Positions 47,640 through 59,304 of a stretch of DNA of 64,000 nt are shown here, piece by piece. Both the position numbers and the translations under genes were made by a program. The notes beneath the pieces were generated by a model, which was given only the letters and a program-made list of their open reading frames with translations, was not told the DNA's origin and did not search any database. Source of the DNA: Sipunculus nudus (Eukaryota; Annelida; Sipuncula; Golfingiida; Sipunculidae); contig CM049311.1 in NCBI GenBank assembly GCA_026874595.1, forward strand, positions 71,654,453-71,718,452. Direction: 5' to 3'. Each line of letters opens with the position of its first letter. Position 1 is the first letter of the stretch.

Positions 47640-48485
47640 ATGAAAGGCAAAACACGTAATACCGGTAACCTGTTGTTCCTTTCGTTGTAAACCGTACACT
47701 TGATTTAAAATGCAGAGTCATGGTGTATAAACGTATACTTAGTGTTAATTTATGATTCTCCAATCGTTCGTGGGTTTGTCAACATGGTTTTACAAGTATA
47801 TGCAGAATATCTGTAACTTTTACGGACTCCTCTCACGTACAACGATAAAAATGTAGAGTTCTTGCGTCATAACTTTTGCACTCATATCTTAATTATTATG
47901 AATGTGGAAGGTAGCCCCTGTGCGACCTGGTAACAAACACTACAAGCACTATGTTTCTAAAGTCTCTCATCAAATATAGTTGGTTATTTCTTATTGGTAG
48001 CCACTTTATACTCTTCATTATTATCAGACATTGTCGCGGGGCCTCTGATGTATGTAACACGGCAGTAGCGATAACCGGATATATGTAAACATCAGGCTTT
48101 TATGTAGGTATAACACTTCAGTCACGTATGCTGTGCCATCGGTTTACTTATCCTTGGATACTCTTTAATTTTCATGCAGCGCCCTAGTTCTTTAAGGAAG
48201 ATACACGCGGTTTTCATCACAGAGGGTTGTTGCCTTAGCTCTCGTGTTTCTCCAATACGCTTCGATGCCCTCCGTAGTGAAATCTGCGCCGCGATATTTA
48301 CAGCTCGGGGGGGGGGGGGGTTACTTAATATGCAACTACATGCAGGGATGTCAAAATGCCGGCAAATACTCATAAAGTCCGTGCCGGCAGTAAATCCCGT
48401 GAAAATGCCAAGCTTAAAGCCAAGGTGTTCCGAATGAAAAAAAAGTGGGTATTTGCTATTAAGGTTATTCATGAGTGCACTCCGT
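47640..48485. other. Upstream spacer of LRR gene 1
   Basis: No domain in the open frames on either strand; they overlap each other. A poly-G run lies at about 48307-48320. Confidence 0.45.
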
Positions 48486-48545
48486 TAGACAGCTTATATA
48501 TATCATATGAAAACACGAACGTGACTCTGGTGCTTTGATATACTA
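48486..48545 (+). promoter_or_regulatory. Putative core promoter of LRR gene 1
   Basis: The block AGACAGCTT, a TATA-like stretch (CTTATATATATC, about 48492-48503) and CGAACGTGACTCTGG are conserved in the broken copy at 17969-18030, including TATA (ATTATATAC). Conservation of a non-coding block upstream of two copies suggests promoter function or simple co-duplication. Confidence 0.4.
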
Positions 48546-48622
48546 TCATCAATGGTTACACTTTGAGACCCTAGTATCTACCTCACGTATAGAATCACGT
48601 GTTTTCACACTCGGCTGGGAAG

Positions 48623-49777
48623 ATGTTTCGCTTCGCCATTCTATGTGTATTCCTGTGGGCTTGCATCGCAGCAACAATCGGTCAAGACAACTGGGCAGGC
48701 TGTACCGGTATTCCTCTTTTTGTCATGTGCAAGTGTTTATATGTTAACACAAGTATTCACGGCATTCGCTGTAACAAAGCAGGGTTTAACAGTTCTACTC
48801 TGTCTATAGCTCTGTCAACTATCCCTGCTTCCGTCAAGGAGATGACGATAACTGGAGACACCATTCATGAACTGCCATCCAGTCTGTTCTGGCGTGCAAA
48901 TAGTGTCACGTCACTGGACCTTTCCAATAACTCGATTCAAACTATACATGGCGACACATTCAGTGAGAACGTCCAGGGCGTTAAGACGCTGAATTTAGAT
49001 ACAAATGATATTTATGTTAGCAACGTGACAGCCTGTTTCAGATATTTAACCAATCTTCGAGTTCTCTCTATGAAGAATGCCTTCAGTGGATTTTCTAATT
49101 CGACAGTAACCTTAGATGACTTGTCTTATCTCTTTACTGGGATATCATTAGTCAATCTGGAAGAATTATATTTGGACTACAATAAACTACCAGGTGCGGC
49201 TGTGTCTTTTATTAAGAATTTTACCACCTTAAAGCATGCGTCGTTCTTCGGAAACAACATTTCCCTTCCAAGATTACAAGAAGACTGGCTACCTAATCTT
49301 AAAACACTGAACTTGTCGCACAACACTATACCATATCTCACGAAGCAATCGTTGGATGCATTAGGCAAGGTTGCAGGGGAAAGAGATATTATCCTTGATA
49401 TTAGGAATAACCCGTTTCAGTGCACATGTAATAAAATATACTTCCTGACATGGTTAAATAAAACTAAAGTTTCTTTGATTGGTCGAGGTGACCTCACGTG
49501 TGCGTTCCCACGTGACCTCCTCAAAATACGATTGGATAATCTGCGCCTTGACCATCTAAAATGCACCGAAATAGTTCCAATTTGGAAGAGAAATGACGTC
49601 ATCGTTAAGGCTGTCTGTGTCGGGATGCTTGGGATTTTATTTATCATTATCCCTTTCATCAACAGGAAATTTATCAAACGAAAAGTATCGAAGATTGTAG
49701 AATCAGCCCGGAAAGTTCTAGGTATCAGACAGCATGAGGGGTATTCTGCCATGGAGGATGAAACCATTGGACAATGA
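48623..49777 (+). CDS. LRR type I membrane protein (trophoblast-glycoprotein-like), gene 1
   Basis: A single-exon frame of 384 residues. I chose the ATG at 48623 because it starts the signal peptide (MFRFAILCVFLWACIAATIG); the frame extends 8 codons upstream without another ATG. A cysteine-containing N-terminal cap follows (C-x-C near VMCKCLY). Then come about seven LRRs (for example VTSLDLSNNSIQTI, LEELYLDYNKLPG, LKTLNLSHNTIPYL). An LRRCT cap (NNPFQCTCN ... LTCAFP ... HLKC), a transmembrane helix (AVCVGMLGILFIIIPFI) and a basic tail with LGIRQHEGYS complete it. N-glycosylation sites are frequent outside. The architecture fits an adhesion or receptor role at the cell surface; the ligand is unknown. 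Paralogue of 59305-60477. Confidence 0.88.
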   Translation: MFRFAILCVFLWACIAATIGQDNWAGCTGIPLFVMCKCLYVNTSIHGIRCNKAGFNSSTLSIALSTIPASVKEMTITGDTIHELPSSLFWRANSVTSLDLSNNSIQTIHGDTFSENVQGVKTLNLDTNDIYVSNVTACFRYLTNLRVLSMKNAFSGFSNSTVTLDDLSYLFTGISLVNLEELYLDYNKLPGAAVSFIKNFTTLKHASFFGNNISLPRLQEDWLPNLKTLNLSHNTIPYLTKQSLDALGKVAGERDIILDIRNNPFQCTCNKIYFLTWLNKTKVSLIGRGDLTCAFPRDLLKIRLDNLRLDHLKCTEIVPIWKRNDVIVKAVCVGMLGILFIIIPFINRKFIKRKVSKIVESARKVLGIRQHEGYSAMEDETIGQ

Positions 49778-51543
49778 AAGATCTATCTCGAAGTCATTCA
49801 ATGACTCAGATAACATCTATATAACCTGATGGAGGTGGCACTCAACCCTTGTCACGTAACTCCTCTGTTGCCATAGGAAACGATGTCAACTGTGTCCTGA
49901 GGGAGATGCATGGGGGTTATCTATCAGAAACCACACCAGTATTCAGTTGCTGATTTCGCTATGGTGTACCGTGCGTCAGCTATCGTAATTTGTTCAAGTG
50001 CAAAATATTGAGCGAGTAATGTGTTTGTAAAATATAACACAGGGACCAGCTTGGTCTGTTTGACTCACTCTGTAACATGGACTTTAACACCGGTATATCG
50101 TATATGTTTGTATTTGGTAGATACAACCATTCGCTTTATCTTTTCATATAACAGGTGTCCACGTAAAGGAAAAACTTATTTACATTTTGCATTTATGCAT
50201 TAGGATAAAAAAATATAAAATACCAATTAAAATATATAAAAGCTCCATTCTGTTAAGATACATGCCTGGACATTAATGCTTTAGTAATAACGTTTTGATG
50301 CTAAGTTATATCGCTATACATATTCCAAGTTTCTATATCTCATCGTCCTTTGTTTTAATAATATTCTGGTGTTTGATATTTGACATTTAACATAATTATT
50401 ACAGTCAAGCGAATAAGAAACATGATGTATCAGTGACGCCCGGATGGATCAAGGTTTTTAGGAGGGGGTATTTACCGTTTGCGCTAAGAAACTAACCCTG
50501 AAAAGTCCAAATCTCCAGGAAATTGAATTAGCCGTAAAAATAAGGGAAATAAAGGTAATTTTTCCAAACATAGGGAAAACGGGTTTTAATAAACACCACC
50601 TTTCCAACCCCCCCCCCCCCCCCCGTCCCAACCTGCTTATCCGACCCTATCTTCAGTCACGTGATCAGCACTAGTATTTGCGCCTTTTTTTATTGTATCT
50701 TACACACGCAGTGACTTTTGTTTATCGTTTGTCTTACATGCCGAATGTACCAAACCATTGTCAAAACTTCATAAAATCTGGGATTTTTCTGGACATTGAC
50801 ATTTTGTTCGAAGAAAAAAAAGCAGGAAATATTTTATATTAAGACAGATTTGCAAAATCGTTTCGTTTATCCGCAACAAAAAACTAAAGGGGAAATTTAT
50901 ATAAATGTAACAATCTATATACAGCTTCAAGGGTTTCAGAATTGAAAGAGATTTAATTATAAATAAATTTGTAGAGAGGATACGAGGGCTTGTATGCATA
51001 TGTTTTTCCTTTATAAATTAACGCATTCAATGTTTCCGTGTGCATGAATACTAATTATAAAACTGATCGATGCACTAATTGGCTGGAACTTTAAATGGTA
51101 CGTTCATTAAGGTAGCTGGAATGATACACTATTTTTTAAATCTTATAATTTTGCGCTAGTTTATTATTTTTACGTCAGGAAAAAATATCCCAGTCTCTGC
51201 TGTACCAGAGGATTTACAATATTAAATTAATTTGTATTAGAGTGTACTTTTGCATGTTTTGTGCGCGTTTATGACAAACGTTTTATGAGAAATTTTAAAA
51301 CGACTCTCTGATTTACACCCATAAGTAACTGGGTATACATTAGTATAAGGTATTAGCTGTATTTTAAGGTGACCCATGACTAAAATGCTGAATCCTGGCG
51401 GTGGTTATTGGATTCATTTAATTTTAGTTATAAAATTACCTGCCAGATGGCAGCAGCAAAGACTCAAGATCAAGATACTCTCTTTACTTGAGATTTATTG
51501 AGGCATGTCGAGGCACAATGTTAAACAGATTATATATAATATA
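49778..51543. other. 3' flank of LRR gene 1 and spacer
   Basis: No gene recognised. A poly-C run lies near 50609-50624. No clear polyadenylation signal can be singled out. Confidence 0.45.
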
Positions 51544-52470
51544 CTAGCTGATAAACCCGGTATACCGGCCTTATTACCGGGGTTGGGGAGATATATTAAC
51601 TTAGATGTAGAATTTTGGCTCATTTTTTAATTTTTAAAATATAGGTTTTCAGTGGGAAACTGTCTCAATAAGATATGTATAAATATTTTTTTTTCATTTA
51701 TTTTGTGGGGCTGTCCTCGTGGCAAAAAAATTATACCCCGGTATGTTTACCTTGAAGACCTCGTCAATGATGATGTTTACATTGCGAACCGGAATGAGAC
51801 GCGGGGCATTCAGGTTTTCGATGATCTTTGACTGGATTCTATCGTTGGACGTGTAAGAATAGGTTGATGTGAGGAACACATGAAAAATTTATTATATGAA
51901 CGTTGCAAGTAAACTGTTCCTGAAGAAAGAAGCAGAAATTTACATACCTCGTAAGTAGCAGAAGTGGACCCAATGGGACACCATGCAGAGGGTCCGTATT
52001 CATTTTCAACCGCCGCAATTTTTTTTTTTTTTTTCATCGTATCAGACAAATTTTGAGGCCTGAACCCCCCGTCACCACTCCAACCCACCCCATGTCTGTT
52101 CCTGAAATTGGGATCTTGAATTACGTTTTTTCATTAATCCTCCTGGGTTGAACTCCCTATTTCATAAAGCGAGAAACATGTGTTTTTCTCTTTTACTGAC
52201 CACGCACAAGGGTGAGAGCCTCGTTCAAATGTAAGGCCCGACATGCTCAAATCCCTCACTGAAAGCAAGCGTTATTCATATGAACAATAGCAGTGTTTGA
52301 GGTTTAGTGACCACGATGCATGCATTTTTGCATTGCCGAAGTCAGCTAGGCTGTGCTCGGTCTTACCTCCGTGCAAGTCATTAAAAACGGAAAAATCAAA
52401 CAAAAGTATATGTACATTAAAAATTATTTATTCTCGTATAGCCTATGTCACTGCGGGGATAATGCTCGTG
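51544..52470 (-). mobile_element. Inverted Helitron fragment, same family as 42.9-45.1 kb
   Basis: Reading the - strand, the 3' end is TTTATCAGCTAG (CTAG at 51544-51547) followed by T, with the CCGGTATACCGG palindrome (about 51558-51570) just upstream. The body matches the 43.43-45.06 kb copies (GAAAAATTTATT, AACGTTGCAAG, TGTTCATATGAATAACGC inverted near 52267-52288). The leading unit continues to about 52470, and the 5' TC end is missing. Confidence 0.75.
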
Positions 52471-54873
52471 CAAGATGAAGGCATAACAAGCAATGAGATA
52501 GGATATCCTAACCCCTCAGTAAATGTTTAGTCGTTGTACAGCCGCATTACTTGTGTTGACCTATTCAAGCTGTAAATATAGTTGACCAATAAATAGTACT
52601 CAGGCTTGGCATTATTCGATGGTTCTGGTGCCAATAGAATGAAGTGAAATTAATTATACAGTGACGTTTATTGTATTTTTTAGCTAAAATGCCTCTCAGG
52701 TTGGCGATGGAACGATGTTTGTCCCTTTATAGGCATATGTGTCAGCGATGTTAATGCGAAAAAATAGCAGTTTTAATTAATTTTATTTTTGTTGAGGGTC
52801 AGAATATAACAAGGAATAATCCATCCAATTTTTAGGAAATCTAGTATATTTTTAATTTAAGATACGACATACAATGGTGACATAGGGAAATTTCCCGACG
52901 AGGGTCAAAGGCATTCATTGGTGTTAAGGGCCAATTTGTTCTAGAATTCACGTGAGTATCCATGTTGGCTAAGTAATTATCTAGTTAATTTATTTCATTA
53001 TATTTCTGGCAATATCTGCTAATATTGTTTTAGTGCATTTGTGAGGAGAGTTTCGTCCTCAGGAAAAGAGCTTTTGATTCAAATGTTTGGCGGATGTAAA
53101 TGCGCTCTCTTAGTGATCTGTAAAATCTGTTATGTATATCAATGGCCACTGTAACCACGAATGGCAGTAAATACCCAGTAATGCGTCATCTTTCCATTTT
53201 CCTCCCACCTCAGTGTCAAGTTCTGTTAACCCGGCACCAAAAAATAAATAAATCACATGCAAAATAACAAGTGTATAACCTTCGGTTAGTGTTGCCTTAC
53301 AAGAGTCCGCCTCAAACAGCATTGGTGTTATTAATTGCTCAACGGGGGCAGTTCTGCTTCGGTTGCACCGATTAGGGAAGCTGTGTCTTGGGAATGTTTA
53401 CAAATCACCTTTGTTATGTTTGTTTAAACTGCTCGTAATGTATACAAGTCATATTTCTGATATGTCAAGGATTCCAAAAGTGAAAGTATGGGACTCGTCT
53501 GTGTTTCGCATCTCACCCAGCGGGGGTACACAGCAGTCCTCCCAGGCATCCTTTCGTGTAGCCGCTGCTTTATAAAACAAGATTCCCTTGGTTCGAACAC
53601 CATGGCGGGCACAAGGCAAAGAATCGTAATCAGACCAATATAAAAGCGTGGTATCGAAATGTGCAATAAAATTTTAAATGCGACACCCCTTTCTTGGCGT
53701 TTCGAGTCACTTGTTGTTTCTCCACCTCAAACTTTATGGGGAACGTGTATTTTCATGATTTAAACCTTTTGTTTTTATAAATGACGGTATTCCCAGCTAG
53801 TGGTGATAAGATTCATAGTTAGCAATCATGAGCACTCCAATTTCGAGAGATTTCGAAGGGAAGGGCACGGGTCTTGTCAAAGAGCCAGATGGGTCTCTGA
53901 ATGACATACCAGTTTTTTTAACACATTAAAACGAACAAGTCTGGGTGTAGGCCAATTTTCATAGATTAAAGCCAAATAATCAATAGATTTATTTTTTATA
54001 TCATTAATTACACTAATCCATTCATATACGCAAATTTATATAAAAAAATATATTTATTATGTCCTCAGAAAACAGAGAAGAGTTGTCTATTGAGGATTAT
54101 CAAATTGTTCTTGGGTGCCCCTGTCTAGAAAGGCGATAGAAATATAACCCTGGATTTAATATGGCCGCCATTTATCTAAGATGGCGGAAGAATGATTGGA
54201 AACATCTATTTTAAGATACATTGTGGGAGAAAGTCGTGAAAAAAAGTATGCTTGCAAATATCTAAATGAAAAATCAACCGGATGAACCGTATCACGGGTA
54301 TACCCCATTATCATGAATGGCTTATGCATGTGTCCTATGAGCAAATAAATATGTTTCTTTGGGTCAGTTACTTCTCTTAATCCGTTGGAATACCCATTTT
54401 ACATATTTAAGAGGAAAATATAATCACTGACGACCTGGCATGGCCAATTATATCCGGGACCCCCTAATTATAACACGACCATCCGGACACACTCGCACGT
54501 ATTCACTTCGTTCGATAACCGTCAGACCAACTGCGCAACGAATAAGAAACAAAGTCAAGAGCAGGCATTTGCCTAGAACAGAAAGTTAAGTGTGGTTTTC
54601 TGGTTAATCCCTTATGCTAATGTAAAACATACAGATGTGTTTATAGTTTATACATGTATTTATAACTCGCATATGCGACAGAAGTTCTAATTGTGGTTAT
54701 TTACTTTCATTCTCCAAACTGTCACATGATGAGACCTAATATAGGAGCCTGAAATGCGTGGCCTGGTTCCCGTCAGGACAATTTTTTAAGAATAAACATA
54801 AACATATTTTTAAAACCCTATACTTAATTCATATACATGTATATATATATATTATATGTCACACAGGCAAAAT

Positions 54874-54877
<4 letters not shown>
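52471..54877. other. No gene recognised
   Basis: Short frames near 53110-53666 lie on both strands without domains. A short self-complementary pair, ATGGCCGCCAT and AAGATGGCGG (about 54162-54188), is present. Confidence 0.4.

Positions 54878-54925
<48 letters not shown>
54878..54925. repeat. (TA)n tract
   Basis: Uninterrupted TA dinucleotides. Confidence 0.95.
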
Positions 54926-54926
<1 letters not shown>

Positions 54927-54978
54927 GTATAAAAATGTCTATTTTATCTTAATTATGACAACCTTCCATGCCTTTTAA

Positions 54979-55086
54979 CCCCCCTCCCCCCCCCCCGGCC
55001 TTGCGAGTCAATCCCCCCCCCCCCACCCCGGCCTTGCGAGTCATCTCCCCATCCTGCGAGTCAACCCCCCCCCCCCCCCCCCCCCA
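54979..55086. repeat. Poly-C array with GGCCTTGCGAGTCA spacers
   Basis: C runs of 7 to about 20 bases are separated by CCTTGCGAGTCA-type spacers (three copies). The - strand is G-rich, and its Gly-rich open frame is an artefact. Confidence 0.85.
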
Positions 55087-55209
55087 CCCTTGAAGATAAA
55101 TTGACACCACTGGATTGGAACATATCGAGACATGCATTCACGGGAAAAAGCAACAAAATACGAACAAAGAACAGACATTAAATAGATAACAAAAATAGAC
55201 CTTTTCCGC

Positions 55210-55720
55210 GAGCATGCACCTAATGAACAAAATCATTACAGATCCAAAACAAGCACATGTTAAAGTTTTGGGACAACTCTCCATAGCTCGGCAAACTCGA
55301 TTTCTTATCCCTATTGCTTTCATATTTCACGTATGCATTGTACAGGTGTCCAGGAATCCCCCTTATGATTATGGGTCAAAGGCCACATGCCCTAAATTTT
55401 CATTATGAAGTTAAGTTAAATTTTTTTGTTAAGCTTATTGGTCCATTGCTAATGAAGATATTTGAATTAATCTTAGTACAATGATGGACAGTGACAATAT
55501 CCAGACACAGCAATTAAAACTTTTGCCACATTTTAATTTCTGGGCCATCAATTAGCACTTATAACAAATAAAATTTTTACATATCCAGACCCAGCTATGG
55601 TTAAACTTTTTGGATAACTCTTTATATGTAAAAAAGACCCCCACCCTATATTGTTTTCATATTTCATATATGTAATGTGTAGGGGTTAGAAAACTAACCC
55701 CCACTCATATAGGGGGGGGG
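55210..55720. repeat. Two diverged tandem units
   Basis: CAGATCCAAAACAAGC...TTTTGGGACAACTC (about 55238) and CCAGACCCAGCTATGG...TTTTTGGATAACTC (about 55583) are related, each followed by a TTTCATATTTCA block, giving a period of about 345 bp. Confidence 0.55.
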
Positions 55721-57264
55721 GGTTCAAAAGGTCTATTGAGGTGTTTTGATGCTGCGCTATTGTTGGTAAACGCATAAACTTTTGTCTTTCTGACAAGTCT
55801 TCAGAGATGTCAAAGGAGGCTTTATCTGACCAACTAGAAAACCAACGAAGTCTAGTTTTCACGGTTAAAACATTGTAAAATATAAAGAAAATACGTCAAG
55901 CAGCTGCGATAAAATATGGACAGCAAACAGGATGAAAGTTGTACCTTGGCAATAGGTTAAGGTACCAGCAAAGTATTTAAACGATATTACCCGCTAGGTA
56001 ATATCCATGAAAGGAAAGTGATGAAACATCCCAAGGAATGATTCTATAGCCTTAGAGGAGATAAAGCGATCGGTGATGAAGGGGTAGCCCGGCCAGAGCT
56101 TTAGTATTTATGTCTGCAACTATAATGCATAAAATAACATTCCATGTTCCAATATATGTAACTCACTGATAGCTCTTATCAGTAAACCCCTGTACAGGAA
56201 TTATCAAATCTTAACCACTGGATCTACTGAGCCAGTCTGGAGAGGAAGACAGGTTTGTGGGATGCAGCAGTCAGAATGATATACTTTCCCATAGAGCCAA
56301 TGTTCTTCAAACATGCATAATGTAAAATGGTAGTACTAGTGTTTACCCTTACGTATCAGTGTATGCCAGTTTACTTCTGGTCAGGGAACTTTGTAACAGT
56401 ATAAGTGTTTTATAAGACGAAAACACATTTCCTACTAGAAATAAACGCAAAAGAAATTTATTACCAATATGAAAATTACATGAAAATACAAACATGTCAT
56501 AGTTATGTGTAGACTGATAGATTATAAAACGTTAACTTGTTGCTCCAGATGAAATGAAACCATGGTTGTCATACACAAAACAGCAAATAAAATAAACCAA
56601 ATAAATTATATTACACGAATATATAGTAACAATTTACGACTATACCAGAATGCTTGAACTGCGTCATATAAATCACGTGTTATTTCGCTGAACCCATTTC
56701 GAAAATATTTTTTTTCTTTTGTTTTGTATTGTAAGGTTAAGCTTAGCTTCTGCCAACATTTGCATTTATCTAAGTTACCATTTGTGGCATAGTTTTTTTT
56801 AAATATATGCTCATAATAGTGTCTGCTATATACAAAAATGTTTAATAAACTGGGAAACACTTGAAATTACCAACTCGCAAACGCACACACTCTCTACTAG
56901 AACTAGAGAAGAACAGTATGATTCTCATATAAAAAAATATCAAATTTAGTAGTACATATATATTAGTTCATATACACAATAAGTATTAAAACACCAATAC
57001 CGCCTTTTTATACATGTAATTAGTTAAACGAAGGGCTATCGAGACTTACTTGAATATAAGTGTAAAAAGCTTACATCCGCCTTAGGTGCACAAGAAAATA
57101 CAAACTAGGTTTTACAGAATAAACAAGGCAGCTGATACAGGCCTGCCAAAAGTAATTGACCGAAAAAAAAGTAAGTGCTCCAGAAAAAAAGAGTAGACAT
57201 CTTAGACATCAAATTAGCGTCAATTCCCCCATTTTTTTCTCACAGACTAAATTAAGTTGTGCTT

Positions 57265-57267
<3 letters not shown>
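55721..57267. other. No gene recognised
   Basis: AT-rich sequence. No domain or RNA gene is seen. Confidence 0.4.

Positions 57268-57327
<60 letters not shown>
57268..57327. repeat. (TA)n tract
   Basis: Uninterrupted TA dinucleotides; the Ile/Tyr-rich frames on both strands are artefacts. Confidence 0.95.
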
Positions 57328-57329
<2 letters not shown>

Positions 57330-58059
57330 ATGCACATATCATTTCCAAAGTCAGATATATACATGCATGGCGCACATCCCAGTTCATGAAGATAAGGGCA
57401 TTTTCTACGTTGTTACACAAACTGGACATGCGCACAAAAAATGCAGGGGAGATATGGTATTAATCGGAATTTGTTCATGAAGAAAGGAGGAAAAAAAGTG
57501 CTGCTGAAAAAAGAGTGAAAAAAATGTAATTATCTTCATTCTAAGGAAATCCTCAAAAAGAATTTCTGTTTAAAAAAAGTGATATTGCAGGTCTGTTATA
57601 TAACAATTTCAAATACATTTTAACTGGATTCAGGGTGAATTATCATTAAAAACATTGGACTGACATAAAAAATCTATATACAGATGTGATATATATTCTT
57701 ACATCTCACTGCTAAAATGGATGAGTATTAGTTGACAGAACTATAATCATGGATATACGACAAGTTAATGTAGAAACATTAGGAAACATTCCGGTTTTTT
57801 TAACAATATTAAAAAACATAAAGCTTGATATACTTATTAATTAAATGTATCATTTTTTTAATTTAGTAATAGAGGAATAATATTAAAGCAATTAAGGGTT
57901 TCAAAATAGTATCAATCATAACTTTTAATATAATAAATTTATCTTGGTTGTGTGTGTGCGTGTGCATGCGTATGTGTCTGTGTATGCGAACGATTGTTTT
58001 GTTAACATTTGATTATATACTCATCTTGGTCAACGCATGCCATTCCTGGAGACAAAATC
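57328..58059. other. No gene recognised
   Basis: AT-rich, with a (TG)-rich stretch near 57949-57985. Confidence 0.4.
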
Positions 58060-58380
58060 CTCATTGAGTGCGACGAAAATGCAGCTGACATATGGAAATG
58101 TGCATTTTTTGTTATAGAAGCGAGTTTTGCTTCGACCTGCATTCTTGTTTCCTTAACGTACCAGCACATGCAGAGAATGCGGCTATTTAAAGAAGGTATC
58201 TTGTACCACAGAACTTTGGCCGTCACGGTTCTGGACAAATAAACGCTGCGTGTAATTGTCGCCGAAGGTTATTTCTTGAAGGATACATTTCTTGTGCATG
58301 TCCGCTGACACAAACAAACCTTTAAAGACACTTTCCGTCATATTCATGTGGTTACGATATATGTAGAAGCGAACATATAC
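58060..58380 (-). pseudogene. Possible degraded coding segment (weak FGF-like resemblance)
   Basis: Read on the - strand from about 58380, one frame gives FKGLFVSADMHKKC, then ILQEITFGDNYTQRLF, and meets a stop. The same frame later gives GRSKTRFYNKKCTFPYV. The order (GL-x-V, KKC-x-L-x-E, a Tyr after a DN pair, then a basic stretch before an aromatic or proline end) recalls the beta-trefoil core of fibroblast growth factors, with at least two stops. Other frames are also open here, so this may be chance. Low confidence. Confidence 0.22.
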
Positions 58381-59304
58381 GAAAAAAAAATATTATTACT
58401 GTAAATTGACCAAAAATTGCCTGAATATAACTTATCAGGGAACTATTGCAGTCTATTTCTTTATCGTTCTTCTCTGCAGACGAAAGATAAATCCTGTTGG
58501 CAAACATGAAGTATACAGTATATATATGCATCCAGCAACACAACTAAACAGCTATTGTACAGGCGAGCACAGCTGCTATGGCGTAAAAGCCGGTATAAAA
58601 AAGGATACAAATTTTTTGACATGCAACACATTCGAGGCTAAGTCACATGTAAGTAACCCGATGAACAAACTCCAACAAATGTTCAATACGCCAGTAATAA
58701 ATTCAGCACTCAGATGTACCGCCTGACGAAATGAGAACGTCCAATAAATCCTGAATGCCCAAATGCGGAAAACCTTTAACATAGCAGAACGCTGTTCATC
58801 ACAGCGGTGGGGTATTTAGGCCTTACCTTTTGAGTATGATGAGGATATCATCAGTTTCGTATCTACATATAAGCTTCTTCAATGTTTACCCTGACATCTT
58901 ATATAAACTACTGTGCTTCTTTTACGGGGTCTGTATGTGGCACCTTCACTCCACAGAAAATGATAATTAAACTCGCATGCACTCAGCGCCGTGTTCTCAT
59001 ATGCCTCCCGTATCGGTTCCTTAAATCAGGAAGTTTCATACCTGCGTAAAAAGATGTTTCACCATTAAACTTAAACGAGAGAAAAAAAATAACTGGTCTA
59101 TAACATGTATGATGACTGCGTTTTCTTGCTGACGAGCGACCCTTTTTCGTCAAATTTTGTATATCATAAGATCCTTGGTTATGTTTTGTTCGCCTTCGGT
59201 ACCCCCCCCCCCCCCCCCCGTGTGTTAAATCGTAGATCCGCTCGTTGTACTCAAAACAGAATGGTGCCTATTACATCCTGCTTTAAACGGGCTACAGTAC
59301 ACTT
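58381..59304. other. 3' side spacer of LRR gene 2
   Basis: A + strand open frame at 58406-58726 is bounded by splice-like sites (TTCTTCTCTGCAG before 58480, GTAAGT at about 58649), so an exon is conceivable, but no domain is recognisable. A poly-C run lies near 59202-59219. Confidence 0.3.

Noticed and set aside
53580-53660. GGTTCGAACACC as a tRNA box B
   Set aside because: No box A at the proper distance on either strand.
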